This document shows, in pieces, positions 1 through 8,130 of a stretch of DNA of 64,000 nucleotides. Both the position numbers and the translations under genes were made by a program. Source of the DNA: Gammaproteobacteria bacterium (GTDB lineage Bacteria; Pseudomonadota; Gammaproteobacteria; UBA4575); assembly GCA_033344735.1 (NCBI GenBank), contig JAWPMW010000001.1:2114171-2178170 (forward strand), given 5' to 3'. The notes under the pieces were generated by a model. It had not been told where the DNA came from and searched no databases. It saw nothing but the letters and a program-made list of their open reading frames with translations. The stretch's first letter is position 1; each line of letters opens with the position of its first letter.

Positions 1-283
1 CTTCTCCAATGGCTTTAACACGCTTACTTTTAGCTAATGTGCGTAAACAGTCTTGCGTATTGTCTTGCCAATTTTTTGCCAAGTGTGGATGAACCCCAGC
101 AGTTGCATACATACCTTGTTGATAGCGTTCAGCGAGTTCAATAGCGTAGTGACTATCTTCTTGATCAGAGCCTGCGACTAAGAAATGACTAACATCAGCA
201 GCAAATGCTCTTTGTAAGAATTGTTCTTCCTTATCTCTAAATTTACTGCTTGTGAAGTTAAAACAAAAATCAAATAACGACAT
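1..283 (-). CDS. tatD: TatD family metal-dependent DNase (5' part, cut by window edge)
   Basis: Only the first 94 codons lie in the window. Reading the minus strand from the ATG at 283 gives a protein starting MSLFDFCFNFTSSKF, matching the TatD N-terminus (FDxGxNLTSSxF), followed by the metal-ligand block TAGVHPH near residue 65 and the start of the AIGE strand at the edge. TatD proteins are TIM-barrel Mg-dependent 3'-5' exonucleases. The start codon lies inside the 3' end of trhO (14 nt overlap), so the two are probably translationally coupled. Identification is firm; the C-terminal two thirds are not visible. Confidence 0.88.
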   Translation of the reverse strand, partial: MSLFDFCFNFTSSKFRDKEEQFLQRAFAADVSHFLVAGSDQEDSHYAIELAERYQQGMYATAGVHPHLAKNWQDNTQDCLRTLAKSKRVKAIGE

Positions 284-1100
284 CTTGTGAGATATGGTTG
301 CTTAAACATGAGGTGCAGAATTCAACTTCTGAATCTTTAAGAATGAGTTGGCAGTCAGTGCATAAATTAAAATGCTCAGGAGCTAGATCACTGTTGATTG
401 ACACGCGGTCATCAAATACGAAACAGTTGCCATGCCAGTGAGCGCCTTTTGTTTGGCGTAAATACTCTATGATTCCACCTTCTAGTTGGTAGACTTTATC
501 GAAGCCAAACTTCTCAAGATAAGGTGCTGCCTTTTCACAACGAATGCCGCCTGTGCAAAAAGTAACAATTGGTTTATCTGTTGGTAGTTTGCTAATTTCA
601 TCTGCTTTAGTCTGCAATTTTCTAAAGCGCCTTAGATTTAACTGCTTAGCCTTGTCAAAGGTGCCAAGCTCAAATTCAAATTCGTTACGCATATCAAGTA
701 AAATAAAATCTTTACCACTGTCAAGCCATTCTTTAAGCTCTAATGGAGGTAAATATTGATGATCAAAATCACCAACTTTCAGTGTATTGTCTTCTATTGG
801 AACTAGTTCAGTTTTAGTTTTTACGGTGATTTTTTTGTAAGGATGGTACAGACTATACAGCTCATGAAATCTCATATTTGAGAAACGTGCATCTTTATTG
901 AGTTGTGAGCGAAAAGTTTGAATCTCCAGGATATTTCCTGATACTCCAATATTTATACCTTCGCTAGCCAGGTAGATAGAGCCTTTGATGTCTAAATTAG
1001 CACACAGGCTTTTTAGCTGAATTAGAGTATCGTCAATATCTTCAATTGGCGTGAAGCGATAGCCAGCAATATTTATGTATATTGGATTTAAATTTATCAT
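270..1100 (-). CDS. trhO: tRNA U34 hydroxylase TrhO (rhodanese family)
   Basis: A 276-residue protein of the TrhO/YceA family, which hydroxylates uridine-34 of certain tRNAs to 5-hydroxyuridine independently of prephenate. The N-terminal half is the acylphosphatase-like UPF0176 domain (contains GSIYLASEGINIG). The rhodanese domain follows, with the catalytic cysteine loop FCTGGIRCEKAAPYL near residue 180. A cysteine cluster near the C-terminus (CTDC...CTSC) is also typical. The protein is shorter than E. coli TrhO (about 350 aa), mainly at the C-terminus. It is divergent from pepN across 71 nt and overlaps tatD. Confidence 0.9.
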   Translation of the reverse strand: MINLNPIYINIAGYRFTPIEDIDDTLIQLKSLCANLDIKGSIYLASEGINIGVSGNILEIQTFRSQLNKDARFSNMRFHELYSLYHPYKKITVKTKTELVPIEDNTLKVGDFDHQYLPPLELKEWLDSGKDFILLDMRNEFEFELGTFDKAKQLNLRRFRKLQTKADEISKLPTDKPIVTFCTGGIRCEKAAPYLEKFGFDKVYQLEGGIIEYLRQTKGAHWHGNCFVFDDRVSINSDLAPEHFNLCTDCQLILKDSEVEFCTSCLSNHISQDVVI

Positions 1101-1171
1101 TACACTATATGGATAGATATTTTCTGTGCGGATATTAACTCAAACTCACAACGATCAAAATAGTCATAAAT

Positions 1172-3811
1172 ATGAAAGAAGGCAATCCAAAAGCAATATA
1201 CCTAAAAGATTATCACCAACCAGATTATTTAATTAATAAGGTCGATTTATGTTTTGAGCTCTTTGATGAAAAAACCTTAGTTCATGCAGAGTTGCATATA
1301 CATTCCAATCAGAGTGCGTCTAACAAAAAACACTTAGTATTACATGGTGAACAGTTAAAGCTGATACATGTAAAGATCGATGATAATCAGCTATCAGATC
1401 AAGAATTTTCGGTAAGTCCAGAAGAGTTGACTATACAAAATGTTCCTGACCAATTTGTACTGTCTACATTGGTCGAGATAGATCCTGCTCAAAATACAGC
1501 CCTTGAAGGGCTGTATTTATCATCTGGCAACTACTGTACTCAATGTGAAGCAGAAGGATTCAGAAAAATCACCTATTACTTAGATCGTCCAGATGTAATG
1601 GCAATCTTTTCAGTTCGCATCGAAGCAGATCAGTCAAAAATACCTGTGATGCTCTCTAATGGAAATAGAATCTCCGAGGGTAAATTAGATAATGGGCGAC
1701 ATTTTGCCCAATGGCATGACCCATACCCAAAACCATCCTATCTGTTCGCATTAGTCGCTGGTGACTTGTCATGTTGTAGCGATGAGTTCACTACTAAAAG
1801 TGGTCGTAATGTGAGCTTAGAAATTTATACTGAATCTCACAATGCAGATAAATGCGATCATGCAATAGCCTCATTGAAGAAGGCAATGCAATGGGATGAA
1901 AGTACATTCAATCTTGAATATGACCTTGATACTTACATGATTGTTGCTGTTGATGATTTCAATATGGGCGCGATGGAAAACAAAGGCCTGAATGTATTTA
2001 ATTCTAAGTGCGTGTTAGCTAGTCCAAAAACATCAACAGATGCTGATTACATGAGTATCGAAGCAGTGATAGCACATGAGTATTTTCATAACTGGACAGG
2101 TAATCGTGTCACTTGTCGAGATTGGTTTCAGTTGAGCTTGAAAGAAGGGTTAACTGTTTTTCGTGATCAAGAATTCACTTCAGATGTAACATCTAGAGCA
2201 GTTAAACGAATACAGGATGTAAGATATTTGCGTACTTATCAGTTTGCCGAAGATGATAGTCCTATGGCGCATCCAATTCGTCCGTCATCATATGTCGAAA
2301 TAAACAATTTTTATACGCTCACTGTTTATGAAAAAGGCTCGGAAGTAGTAAGGATGTATCAAACATTACTTGGTAGAGATGGATTTAAAAAAGGGTTGCA
2401 GCGTTACTTTAAAAAGCATGATGGGCAAGCAGTAACTACTGACGATTTTGCAGCAGCGATGGCCGAAGCGAATGATTTTGAGTTAGGAAATTTTTTAAAC
2501 TGGTATTCGCAAAGTGGTACACCAGCAATAAATGTTTCTAGTGTATGGGACCAAGATAAACAAGAGTATGTAGTTACATTTGAGCAAGAGTTACCAACAA
2601 ATAAAATGCAATCTAAGCCACAGCCATATTTAGTTCCTATAAATACAGCATTATATGACGCAAATGGTAAATCTATGGTGTTGAATGTTGATGGTTATAC
2701 GCAATCAGAAATGTTGACTTTGCGTGTTTCGCAAACACACCAAGAAATTGTGTTTGCAGGGATTACTGAAAAGCCAACCCCTTCTTTTTTGCAAAACTTT
2801 TCTGCGCCGGTGAAGTTAAATTTTCAATACACTGCAGAAGATTTCGTATTTTTAATGGCTAATGATACTGATACATTTAATCGTTGGGATGCAGGACAGC
2901 GATTTGCAACTGAGTGGTTGCTAGATGCGATTATTGCAGTGAAGACGGATATAAAACTTCCTGACGCAGCTCAATATATAGCAGCTCTTGAAGTGGTGCT
3001 TAGAGATGAAAGTATTGATTCTGCTTTTAAAGCTGAAATGATGGTATTGCCACAAGAGTCTTATTTGGCAGATTTTATACAGCCGATTGATGTTGATGCA
3101 ATTTACCAGGCACGTAAGCAATTGCAGGTAAATATTGCAACATCTTTAGAAAAATTATTGCTAGATATTTATCGGCAGAATAGTGTCTCAGGTGACTATC
3201 AATATAATGCAACGGATATGGGCAAACGTCGTCTTGCATCAATTTGCTTGTCCTATCTTAATTCATTAGAGAAATATGATTATATTCAGTTGTCTAAAGC
3301 TCAATTTGAGAATACAGATAACATGACTGATTCCATGGCGGCTCTGGAGGCAGTGAATGACTTGAATGAGCCTTTTAGAGACGAAGCGTTAGCTGTATTT
3401 GGTGAACGCTGGAAACAGGATGCCTTGGTTATGGATAAATGGTTTTCTTTGCAAGCACGATCGCGAAAACCAGGTGTGTTAGAAACTATAAAGAAACTTC
3501 TTGATCATCCAAGTTTTTCAATTAAGAATCCAAATAAAGTGCGCGCATTGATTAGTGTATTTGCTATGGCGAATCCAACTGCTTTTCATGCTAAAGATGG
3601 CTCAGGGTATACATTCTTAGCGGATAAAATAATTGAACTGAATACAATCAACCCGCAAGTTGCCTCTCGTCTTGTAAAGCCTCTAATAGATTGGAAGAAA
3701 TACGATGTTGTTCGCCAAGATCTAATGAAGCAATCACTTCAGCGTATTAAAGCTGTACCCGATCTATCAAGAGATGTATTTGAAATTGTTGATCGCGGGC
3801 TAGAAAATTGA
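1172..3811 (+). CDS. pepN: Aminopeptidase N (M1 metallopeptidase)
   Basis: Cytosolic zinc aminopeptidase of 879 aa, close to the E. coli length of 870. It trims N-terminal residues from peptides in protein turnover. The exopeptidase motif GAMEN is near residues 266-270. The zinc site is HEYFH at 302-306 (His302, Glu303, His306) with the third ligand Glu325 in LSLKEGL, the exact HExxH-x18-E spacing. The C-terminal half matches the DUF3458 Ig-like and ARM-like domains of alanyl aminopeptidases. It is monocistronic, convergent with the PEP-CTERM gene. No odd features. Confidence 0.97.
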   Translation: MKEGNPKAIYLKDYHQPDYLINKVDLCFELFDEKTLVHAELHIHSNQSASNKKHLVLHGEQLKLIHVKIDDNQLSDQEFSVSPEELTIQNVPDQFVLSTLVEIDPAQNTALEGLYLSSGNYCTQCEAEGFRKITYYLDRPDVMAIFSVRIEADQSKIPVMLSNGNRISEGKLDNGRHFAQWHDPYPKPSYLFALVAGDLSCCSDEFTTKSGRNVSLEIYTESHNADKCDHAIASLKKAMQWDESTFNLEYDLDTYMIVAVDDFNMGAMENKGLNVFNSKCVLASPKTSTDADYMSIEAVIAHEYFHNWTGNRVTCRDWFQLSLKEGLTVFRDQEFTSDVTSRAVKRIQDVRYLRTYQFAEDDSPMAHPIRPSSYVEINNFYTLTVYEKGSEVVRMYQTLLGRDGFKKGLQRYFKKHDGQAVTTDDFAAAMAEANDFELGNFLNWYSQSGTPAINVSSVWDQDKQEYVVTFEQELPTNKMQSKPQPYLVPINTALYDANGKSMVLNVDGYTQSEMLTLRVSQTHQEIVFAGITEKPTPSFLQNFSAPVKLNFQYTAEDFVFLMANDTDTFNRWDAGQRFATEWLLDAIIAVKTDIKLPDAAQYIAALEVVLRDESIDSAFKAEMMVLPQESYLADFIQPIDVDAIYQARKQLQVNIATSLEKLLLDIYRQNSVSGDYQYNATDMGKRRLASICLSYLNSLEKYDYIQLSKAQFENTDNMTDSMAALEAVNDLNEPFRDEALAVFGERWKQDALVMDKWFSLQARSRKPGVLETIKKLLDHPSFSIKNPNKVRALISVFAMANPTAFHAKDGSGYTFLADKIIELNTINPQVASRLVKPLIDWKKYDVVRQDLMKQSLQRIKAVPDLSRDVFEIVDRGLEN

Positions 3812-3881
3812 ATTCAATAGGTATTTATTCAATATAAAGTAGGCTGCTTATATAAGCACTTATTTTATGTGAAGCTTAGAT

Positions 3882-4544
3882 TTATTTAAGCAACGCTTTT
3901 TTACGCAAACCAAATAGGCCAATTAGGCCTGTTATAAATAATGGTAGAGCGGCGGGTACCGGCACTGCTGTAAAATCTACACTAACTAGTCCACCGCTTC
4001 CTTCTAGGTGGAGTACGACACTATCAAATAGACCAGATAAAAATGCTGTTTGTACGTTATTCTCGCCTTGGTCACCTAAGAAATCAAATCGAGCTACTTC
4101 ACTTCCTTGGAAAAATGCAGCAAGGAAATTATCACCATCATTCCGTCCTCGGCTATCTCCAACATCAAGCGTCACAAGGCTGATAGATGTGATGTTTATA
4201 CCAAAATCAATAGCGATATCACCGCCAGAAGCAGAGTCATTTGGATTATTGAAATTATTATCCTGGCTGATTATTAGGATATTGCCAGCGCCTGGAAATG
4301 ATAAATCATTATCTCCGCCTGTACAGTCAACATTTTGAGTACAGTCTGAATTGAATAGAATAAGTTCTCTAGGATTTCCACTAGTATTACCCTGGCCCGT
4401 CACGCTAAATGTTGCACCATCTATAGTGCTATTTGTGATTATGTCCCCTGGCATGCCATCCTCGAAGTCAATGAGAGCTGCATTAGCAGAAAGACTTAAG
4501 CATAAAGCTAATATATAGAGTGAGTGAGTTATGATACTTTTCAT
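3882..4544 (-). CDS. Exported protein with VPLPA-type PEP-CTERM sorting signal
   Basis: The start is placed at 4544 because that ATG has AAGG 8 nt upstream and opens directly into a signal peptide (MKSIITHSLYILALCLS, cleavage after ANA). The ATG 45 nt upstream would bury it. The mature part is an acidic Gly/Asn/Asp-rich beta-type domain with two cysteines (CTQNVDC). The C-terminus has the tripartite sorting signal VPVPAALPLF, then a hydrophobic helix (ITGLIGLFGL), then RKKALLK. Such proteins are cleaved by an exosortase/XrtA system and linked to exopolysaccharide. No exosortase is in the window. The function of the body domain is unknown. Confidence 0.82.
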   Translation of the reverse strand: MKSIITHSLYILALCLSLSANAALIDFEDGMPGDIITNSTIDGATFSVTGQGNTSGNPRELILFNSDCTQNVDCTGGDNDLSFPGAGNILIISQDNNFNNPNDSASGGDIAIDFGINITSISLVTLDVGDSRGRNDGDNFLAAFFQGSEVARFDFLGDQGENNVQTAFLSGLFDSVVLHLEGSGGLVSVDFTAVPVPAALPLFITGLIGLFGLRKKALLK

Positions 4545-4809
4545 TCGCTGAGCCTTACGTTCTGGGTGTATTTTTCTACATTTTGTCATTATGTGATTAA
4601 GTTCTAATCATGCAAGTCGACTAAGTGACGCATTTTGTAGAGCAAATGTGACTAAATTATTAAAAAATTAATTTGCCATGATAATTATCCAATAATAACT
4701 AGTTGATATCTTTTGGAAAATTCCTTTTATATCCTAGGGTTAATATTTTTAAGTCTACTGAATATTACATTATATGAATGATTCAAATACAACATTATTG
4801 TAAGCACAT

Positions 4810-6318
4810 ATGTCTGATATGTTACAAAAAAGCTGGTTAACAAAAATAGAACGGTTAGGTAATCGATTACCTGATCCCGCGTATTTATTTATTATTGGCA
4901 CGGTATTTATTCTTGTATGTGCGGAAGCTGCTGTTTGGTTCAATTTGCAGATTGAGAAGCCGAGTGCAGGTGGCTCATCTCAGTTATTGCAAGCGCGTTC
5001 AGTAATTAGTGCAGAGGGTGTTTGGTGGTGGTTAAGCACTTTAGTTAAAAATTTTATTGAGTTCCCACCGCTAGGAATTGTATTAGTAGGTATGCTTGGC
5101 ATAGGGCTTGCTGAACGGTGTGGATTGTTACCCGCATTAATTGTTATGGCTGGAAATGCGGTTAGGGAAAAGTATCTAGTTCCAGCAATTATATTTATAG
5201 GCATCATGTCATCGATGGCTTTAGATGCTGGTTATGTTGTTTTACCACCTATCGCAGCAATTTTATTTATGGCGGCAGGACGCTCTCCTGTTTTGGGGAT
5301 AGTGGCAAGTTTTGCAGGTGTATCAGCAGGGTTTGGTGCTAACTTATTTGTTACTAGTATTGATCCACTCCTTGCTGGATTTACTGAAACGTCAGCACAG
5401 TTTTTAGATGCTAACTATAAAGTCGCAGTGACAAGTAATTGGTGGTTTATGATTGCATCAACTATTGTACTTACTTTTACGGGATGGTTAGTGACGACTA
5501 AGTGGGTTGCACCTCGGGTTGCAAACATTCCATATCAAAACCCTTCTGCAATTCAGGACAGTACTATAGTCTGCGATTCAAATAAAAGTGCGCTTATTTG
5601 GTCGGGTAGCGCATTTGTATTATTAATTTTACTTATTTTACTAGCAGTAAAAATTCCAGGGGCACCTTTATATGGAAATGGAAACCGATTCCCTCGCTGG
5701 GTTGAAGTAACCGTTCCCTTGTTATTTTTCGTTTTTGTCATTCCAGGAATTGTTTTTGGGCTGAAGGCAAAAACAATTCAAAATAGTAAGCAGTTTGCTA
5801 AATATATGGGCGATACTATTGCTGATTTAGGTCCGTATATTGTGTTGGCATTTTTCGCAGCACAATTTATAGCAGTATTTAAATACACTCACTTAGGAGA
5901 AATGCTTGCGTTGGCTGGAGGAGGCTGGCTGGCTTCTCTGCACTTAGATGTAGGTGTGTTGTTGTTTGCTTTTGTGCTTTTGGCTTGCTTAGCCAATCTT
6001 TTAATTGGTTCCATGTCGGCGAAATACGCATTTATGGCGCCCGTGTTTGTACCCATGTTAATGCAAGTTGGTATTGCGCCTGAGTTAACGCAAGTGGCAT
6101 ATCGTATCGGTGATTCAGTGACGAATGTAATCACGCCATTAAATCCTTACATGATTATTGTATTAGCAATGTTGCAAAAATATCATCGTGATGCAGGAAT
6201 TGGCACTTTAATTAGCCTTACTTTGCCTTACAGTATTGGGTTTTTTATTGCTTGGGTGGTGTTATTGATCACCTGGGTAGTATTTAAAATACCGTTGGGC
6301 CCAGGTTTCGTTTACTAA
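4810..6318 (+). CDS. AbgT-family transporter
   Basis: A 502-aa polytopic inner-membrane protein matching AbgT/MtrF in length and pattern: an N-terminal WLTKIERLGNRLPDP block (compare VERIGNKVPHP in AbgT), many hydrophobic segments, and conserved stretches such as SMALDAGYVVLPPIAA and GDSVTNVITPLNPYM near the C-terminus. Characterised members import p-aminobenzoyl-glutamate or export antifolates such as sulfonamides. No abgAB hydrolase genes adjoin it, so the substrate cannot be stated. The RBS upstream is poor, and a second Met at codon 4 is possible. Confidence 0.88.
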   Translation: MSDMLQKSWLTKIERLGNRLPDPAYLFIIGTVFILVCAEAAVWFNLQIEKPSAGGSSQLLQARSVISAEGVWWWLSTLVKNFIEFPPLGIVLVGMLGIGLAERCGLLPALIVMAGNAVREKYLVPAIIFIGIMSSMALDAGYVVLPPIAAILFMAAGRSPVLGIVASFAGVSAGFGANLFVTSIDPLLAGFTETSAQFLDANYKVAVTSNWWFMIASTIVLTFTGWLVTTKWVAPRVANIPYQNPSAIQDSTIVCDSNKSALIWSGSAFVLLILLILLAVKIPGAPLYGNGNRFPRWVEVTVPLLFFVFVIPGIVFGLKAKTIQNSKQFAKYMGDTIADLGPYIVLAFFAAQFIAVFKYTHLGEMLALAGGGWLASLHLDVGVLLFAFVLLACLANLLIGSMSAKYAFMAPVFVPMLMQVGIAPELTQVAYRIGDSVTNVITPLNPYMIIVLAMLQKYHRDAGIGTLISLTLPYSIGFFIAWVVLLITWVVFKIPLGPGFVY

Positions 6319-6389
6319 TATTTGCACGTTAACAAATGCGTCACGAAATTTATTATGAACTCGCGCGCGCGGGGAAAGTTTTTAATAAA

Positions 6390-6905
6390 TTAAAAATCCT
6401 CAGTAGAAGTAAATAAGCCAACACGTAAATCTTTTGCGTGATATATCTCGCGACCATCAACAGACATAACACCTTCAGCTATTCCTAATGCAACGCCGCG
6501 AGTAATCATTCTTTTGATATCAATTTCATAAGTCACTTTGCTAGCGGTAGGTAGTACTTGTCCGCTAAATTTGACTTCACCAACGCCAAGTGCTCGCCCT
6601 CTGCCTGGATTATCGCGCCAGGCTAAATAAAATCCAACAAGTTGCCACATTGCATCAAGACCTAAACAACCAGGCATGACTGGATCTCCTGGGAAGTGGC
6701 AGTCGAAGAACCATAAATTTGGTTTGATATCTAGTTCGGCAATGATTTTGCCTTTTTTATAGTTGCCACCATCTTTGTTAATGGTAGTGATACGGTCTGC
6801 CATCAACATATTAGGCGTTGGAAGTTGCGCATTGCCAGGGCCAAACATTTCACCTTTGCCACAAGAGATAAGGTCTTCGAAACTGAAACTAGAGGGTCGA
6901 GTCAT
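6390..6905 (-). CDS. fabA: 3-hydroxydecanoyl-ACP dehydratase/isomerase FabA
   Basis: A 171-aa protein collinear with E. coli FabA (172 aa). The catalytic pair falls at the same positions: His70 in [13 protein letters not shown] and Asp84 in GLDAMWQL. The enzyme dehydrates 3-hydroxyacyl-ACP and isomerises trans-2- to cis-3-decenoyl-ACP, the branch point of anaerobic-type unsaturated fatty acid synthesis. fabB is not next to it. It follows the MerR-like gene by 33 nt on the same strand, so it may be cotranscribed. That places unsaturated lipid synthesis beside an AlkB-like oxygenase. Confidence 0.96.
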   Translation of the reverse strand: MTRPSSFSFEDLISCGKGEMFGPGNAQLPTPNMLMADRITTINKDGGNYKKGKIIAELDIKPNLWFFDCHFPGDPVMPGCLGLDAMWQLVGFYLAWRDNPGRGRALGVGEVKFSGQVLPTASKVTYEIDIKRMITRGVALGIAEGVMSVDGREIYHAKDLRVGLFTSTEDF

Positions 6906-6938
6906 AATGGTATTTTAGATTGATAAATTTATTATTAC

Positions 6939-7910
6939 TTATTCATTTTCAAGGAATGCAGCTATTGGGCGTTTTAAACGATCTAATTCAAGTCGTAATT
7001 CTCCCATGGTTTGTACAACTACTGCATTAACCTCTTCAATTACCTCAGTGTAACCTGATACAGCAGTACCGCATACAATCAATGTGGTTTTTCCAGATAA
7101 GGACGCTTTGATTTGGCGTAATATATTAGGTAAATGAGGATCATCTGCTGGTCTTGCAATACCTAAGGCCACTGCAGACGCATGTGTATGTGCGCAGGCA
7201 TAAATAATTTCGTCAGCCGCTAACTCTGTGCCTAAGTAAATCGAATTCCACCCATAAGAATTAGCAGCGACTGCCATGCGCAGTGCAATCAAGTCATATT
7301 GCTGTCCCATTGGTGTGGTCACAATTAAATTATAATTAGAATCATATTCGTTTTCAGAAGCCGTTAACGTGCACATGTATGAACGAATCATTGATGTGGC
7401 CATTCTTTCTTGTGACAGACGCATATTACCGCGTCGGCATTCATCTCTTATGAAGGCAATTAACGGTCGTAGCAAATCTTCTAATAAAAAAGGAATACCC
7501 AATGTATTTGCAGCTTTAACGAGAGTTGCTTTTAATGCGCTGGGGTGCATCTGATTAATCGCATCGAGGCATTCTTCAAAGTGTTCCATTACGGAACCCG
7601 TGTTTGGTCGTTCAGAAGGAATGTTACGAGCTTTAGCTGCGGCTGATTCGTCGTTTTCCACCAATGAGTAAAGTTCTTCAATGCTCTGATTGGCAATATC
7701 GCCTATGCGCCGACCTGCAGAAGTCGCTCGTCTCAACAAACTAAGCTTCTCGACATCAAGATCTGAATACAAACGGCGGCTATTAGCAGCGCGCTGGGGA
7801 GTAACTGCTTGATAACGTCTTTCCCATGCACGTATTACATCCGCTGTTAGGCCTGTGCGCCTTGAAACCACCTGTATTGGATGCTGGGGATTTGTGACAT
7901 TAGTCTCCAT
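6939..7910 (-). CDS. MerR-family regulator with degenerate B12-binding (CarH/LitR-like) domain
   Basis: A 323-aa regulator. The N-terminal MerR winged helix is clear (VVSRRTGLTADVIRAWERRY near 14-33, then SRRLYSDLDVEKLSLL). It is followed by a helical B12-binding_2-like domain and a Rossmann cobalamin-fold domain. The hallmark residues of cobalamin photoreceptors are changed. In the Wx9EH motif the Trp position is Cys158, the next His is Arg159 and the EH is Glu168-Arg169. In the DxHxxG motif the axial His position is Tyr205 (GQQYDLI) and the Gly is Ile. It is divergent from the AlkB-like gene and upstream of fabA. Inference: it regulates one or both, with a ligand other than canonically bound adenosylcobalamin. 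Confidence 0.87.
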   Translation of the reverse strand: METNVTNPQHPIQVVSRRTGLTADVIRAWERRYQAVTPQRAANSRRLYSDLDVEKLSLLRRATSAGRRIGDIANQSIEELYSLVENDESAAAKARNIPSERPNTGSVMEHFEECLDAINQMHPSALKATLVKAANTLGIPFLLEDLLRPLIAFIRDECRRGNMRLSQERMATSMIRSYMCTLTASENEYDSNYNLIVTTPMGQQYDLIALRMAVAANSYGWNSIYLGTELAADEIIYACAHTHASAVALGIARPADDPHLPNILRQIKASLSGKTTLIVCGTAVSGYTEVIEEVNAVVVQTMGELRLELDRLKRPIAAFLENE

Positions 7911-7950
7911 TCTGGCTACGCTTGTCTTGTTATGTGTTTGTCCAACTTTA

Positions 7951-8037
7951 TGTACTTCTCATGTCTAATTAGATGGAACAATTTTAGTACATTGTCAGCT
8001 ATATGTACAAGACAAAACATTAGCAAAATGTCTAATC
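7951..8037. promoter_or_regulatory. Candidate MerR-type operator region between regulator and AlkB-like gene
   Basis: The 220-nt divergent spacer holds repeated short motifs. TGTAC half-sites occur at 7951-7955 (+), 7988-7992 (as GTACA, minus) and 8004-8008 (+). ATGTCTAAT occurs at 7961-7969 and again at 8029-8037, with a related ATGTCAGAT at 8072-8080. TGTAC-like half-sites resemble those bound by CarH/LitR-class MerR proteins. Binding is inferred, not shown. Confidence 0.4.
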
Positions 8038-8040
8038 ATA

Positions 8041-8069
8041 TTGGTAATTGTAAATGTTTTTGTTATAGT
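8041..8069 (+). promoter_or_regulatory. Putative sigma-70 promoter of the AlkB-like gene
   Basis: TTGGTA (8041-8046) and TATAGT (8064-8069) are separated by 17 nt and lie 60 nt before the start codon. The repeated TGTAC and ATGTCTAAT motifs end just upstream of the -35 box, an activator-like position. Confidence 0.5.
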
Positions 8070-8130
8070 TAATGTCAGATACTAAACACTTATCTATTCA
8101 CACTTCGCGTGGTTACTGTAAGGAGGTCAT

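Noticed and set aside
3846-3857. Palindrome GCTTATATAAGC between pepN and the PEP-CTERM gene as a terminator
   Set aside because: It is short and AT-rich and has no T-run at proper distance on either strand.
4590-4700. Sigma-54 promoter for the PEP-CTERM gene
   Set aside because: A TGGC occurs on the minus strand, but the GC element at the -12 position is missing.
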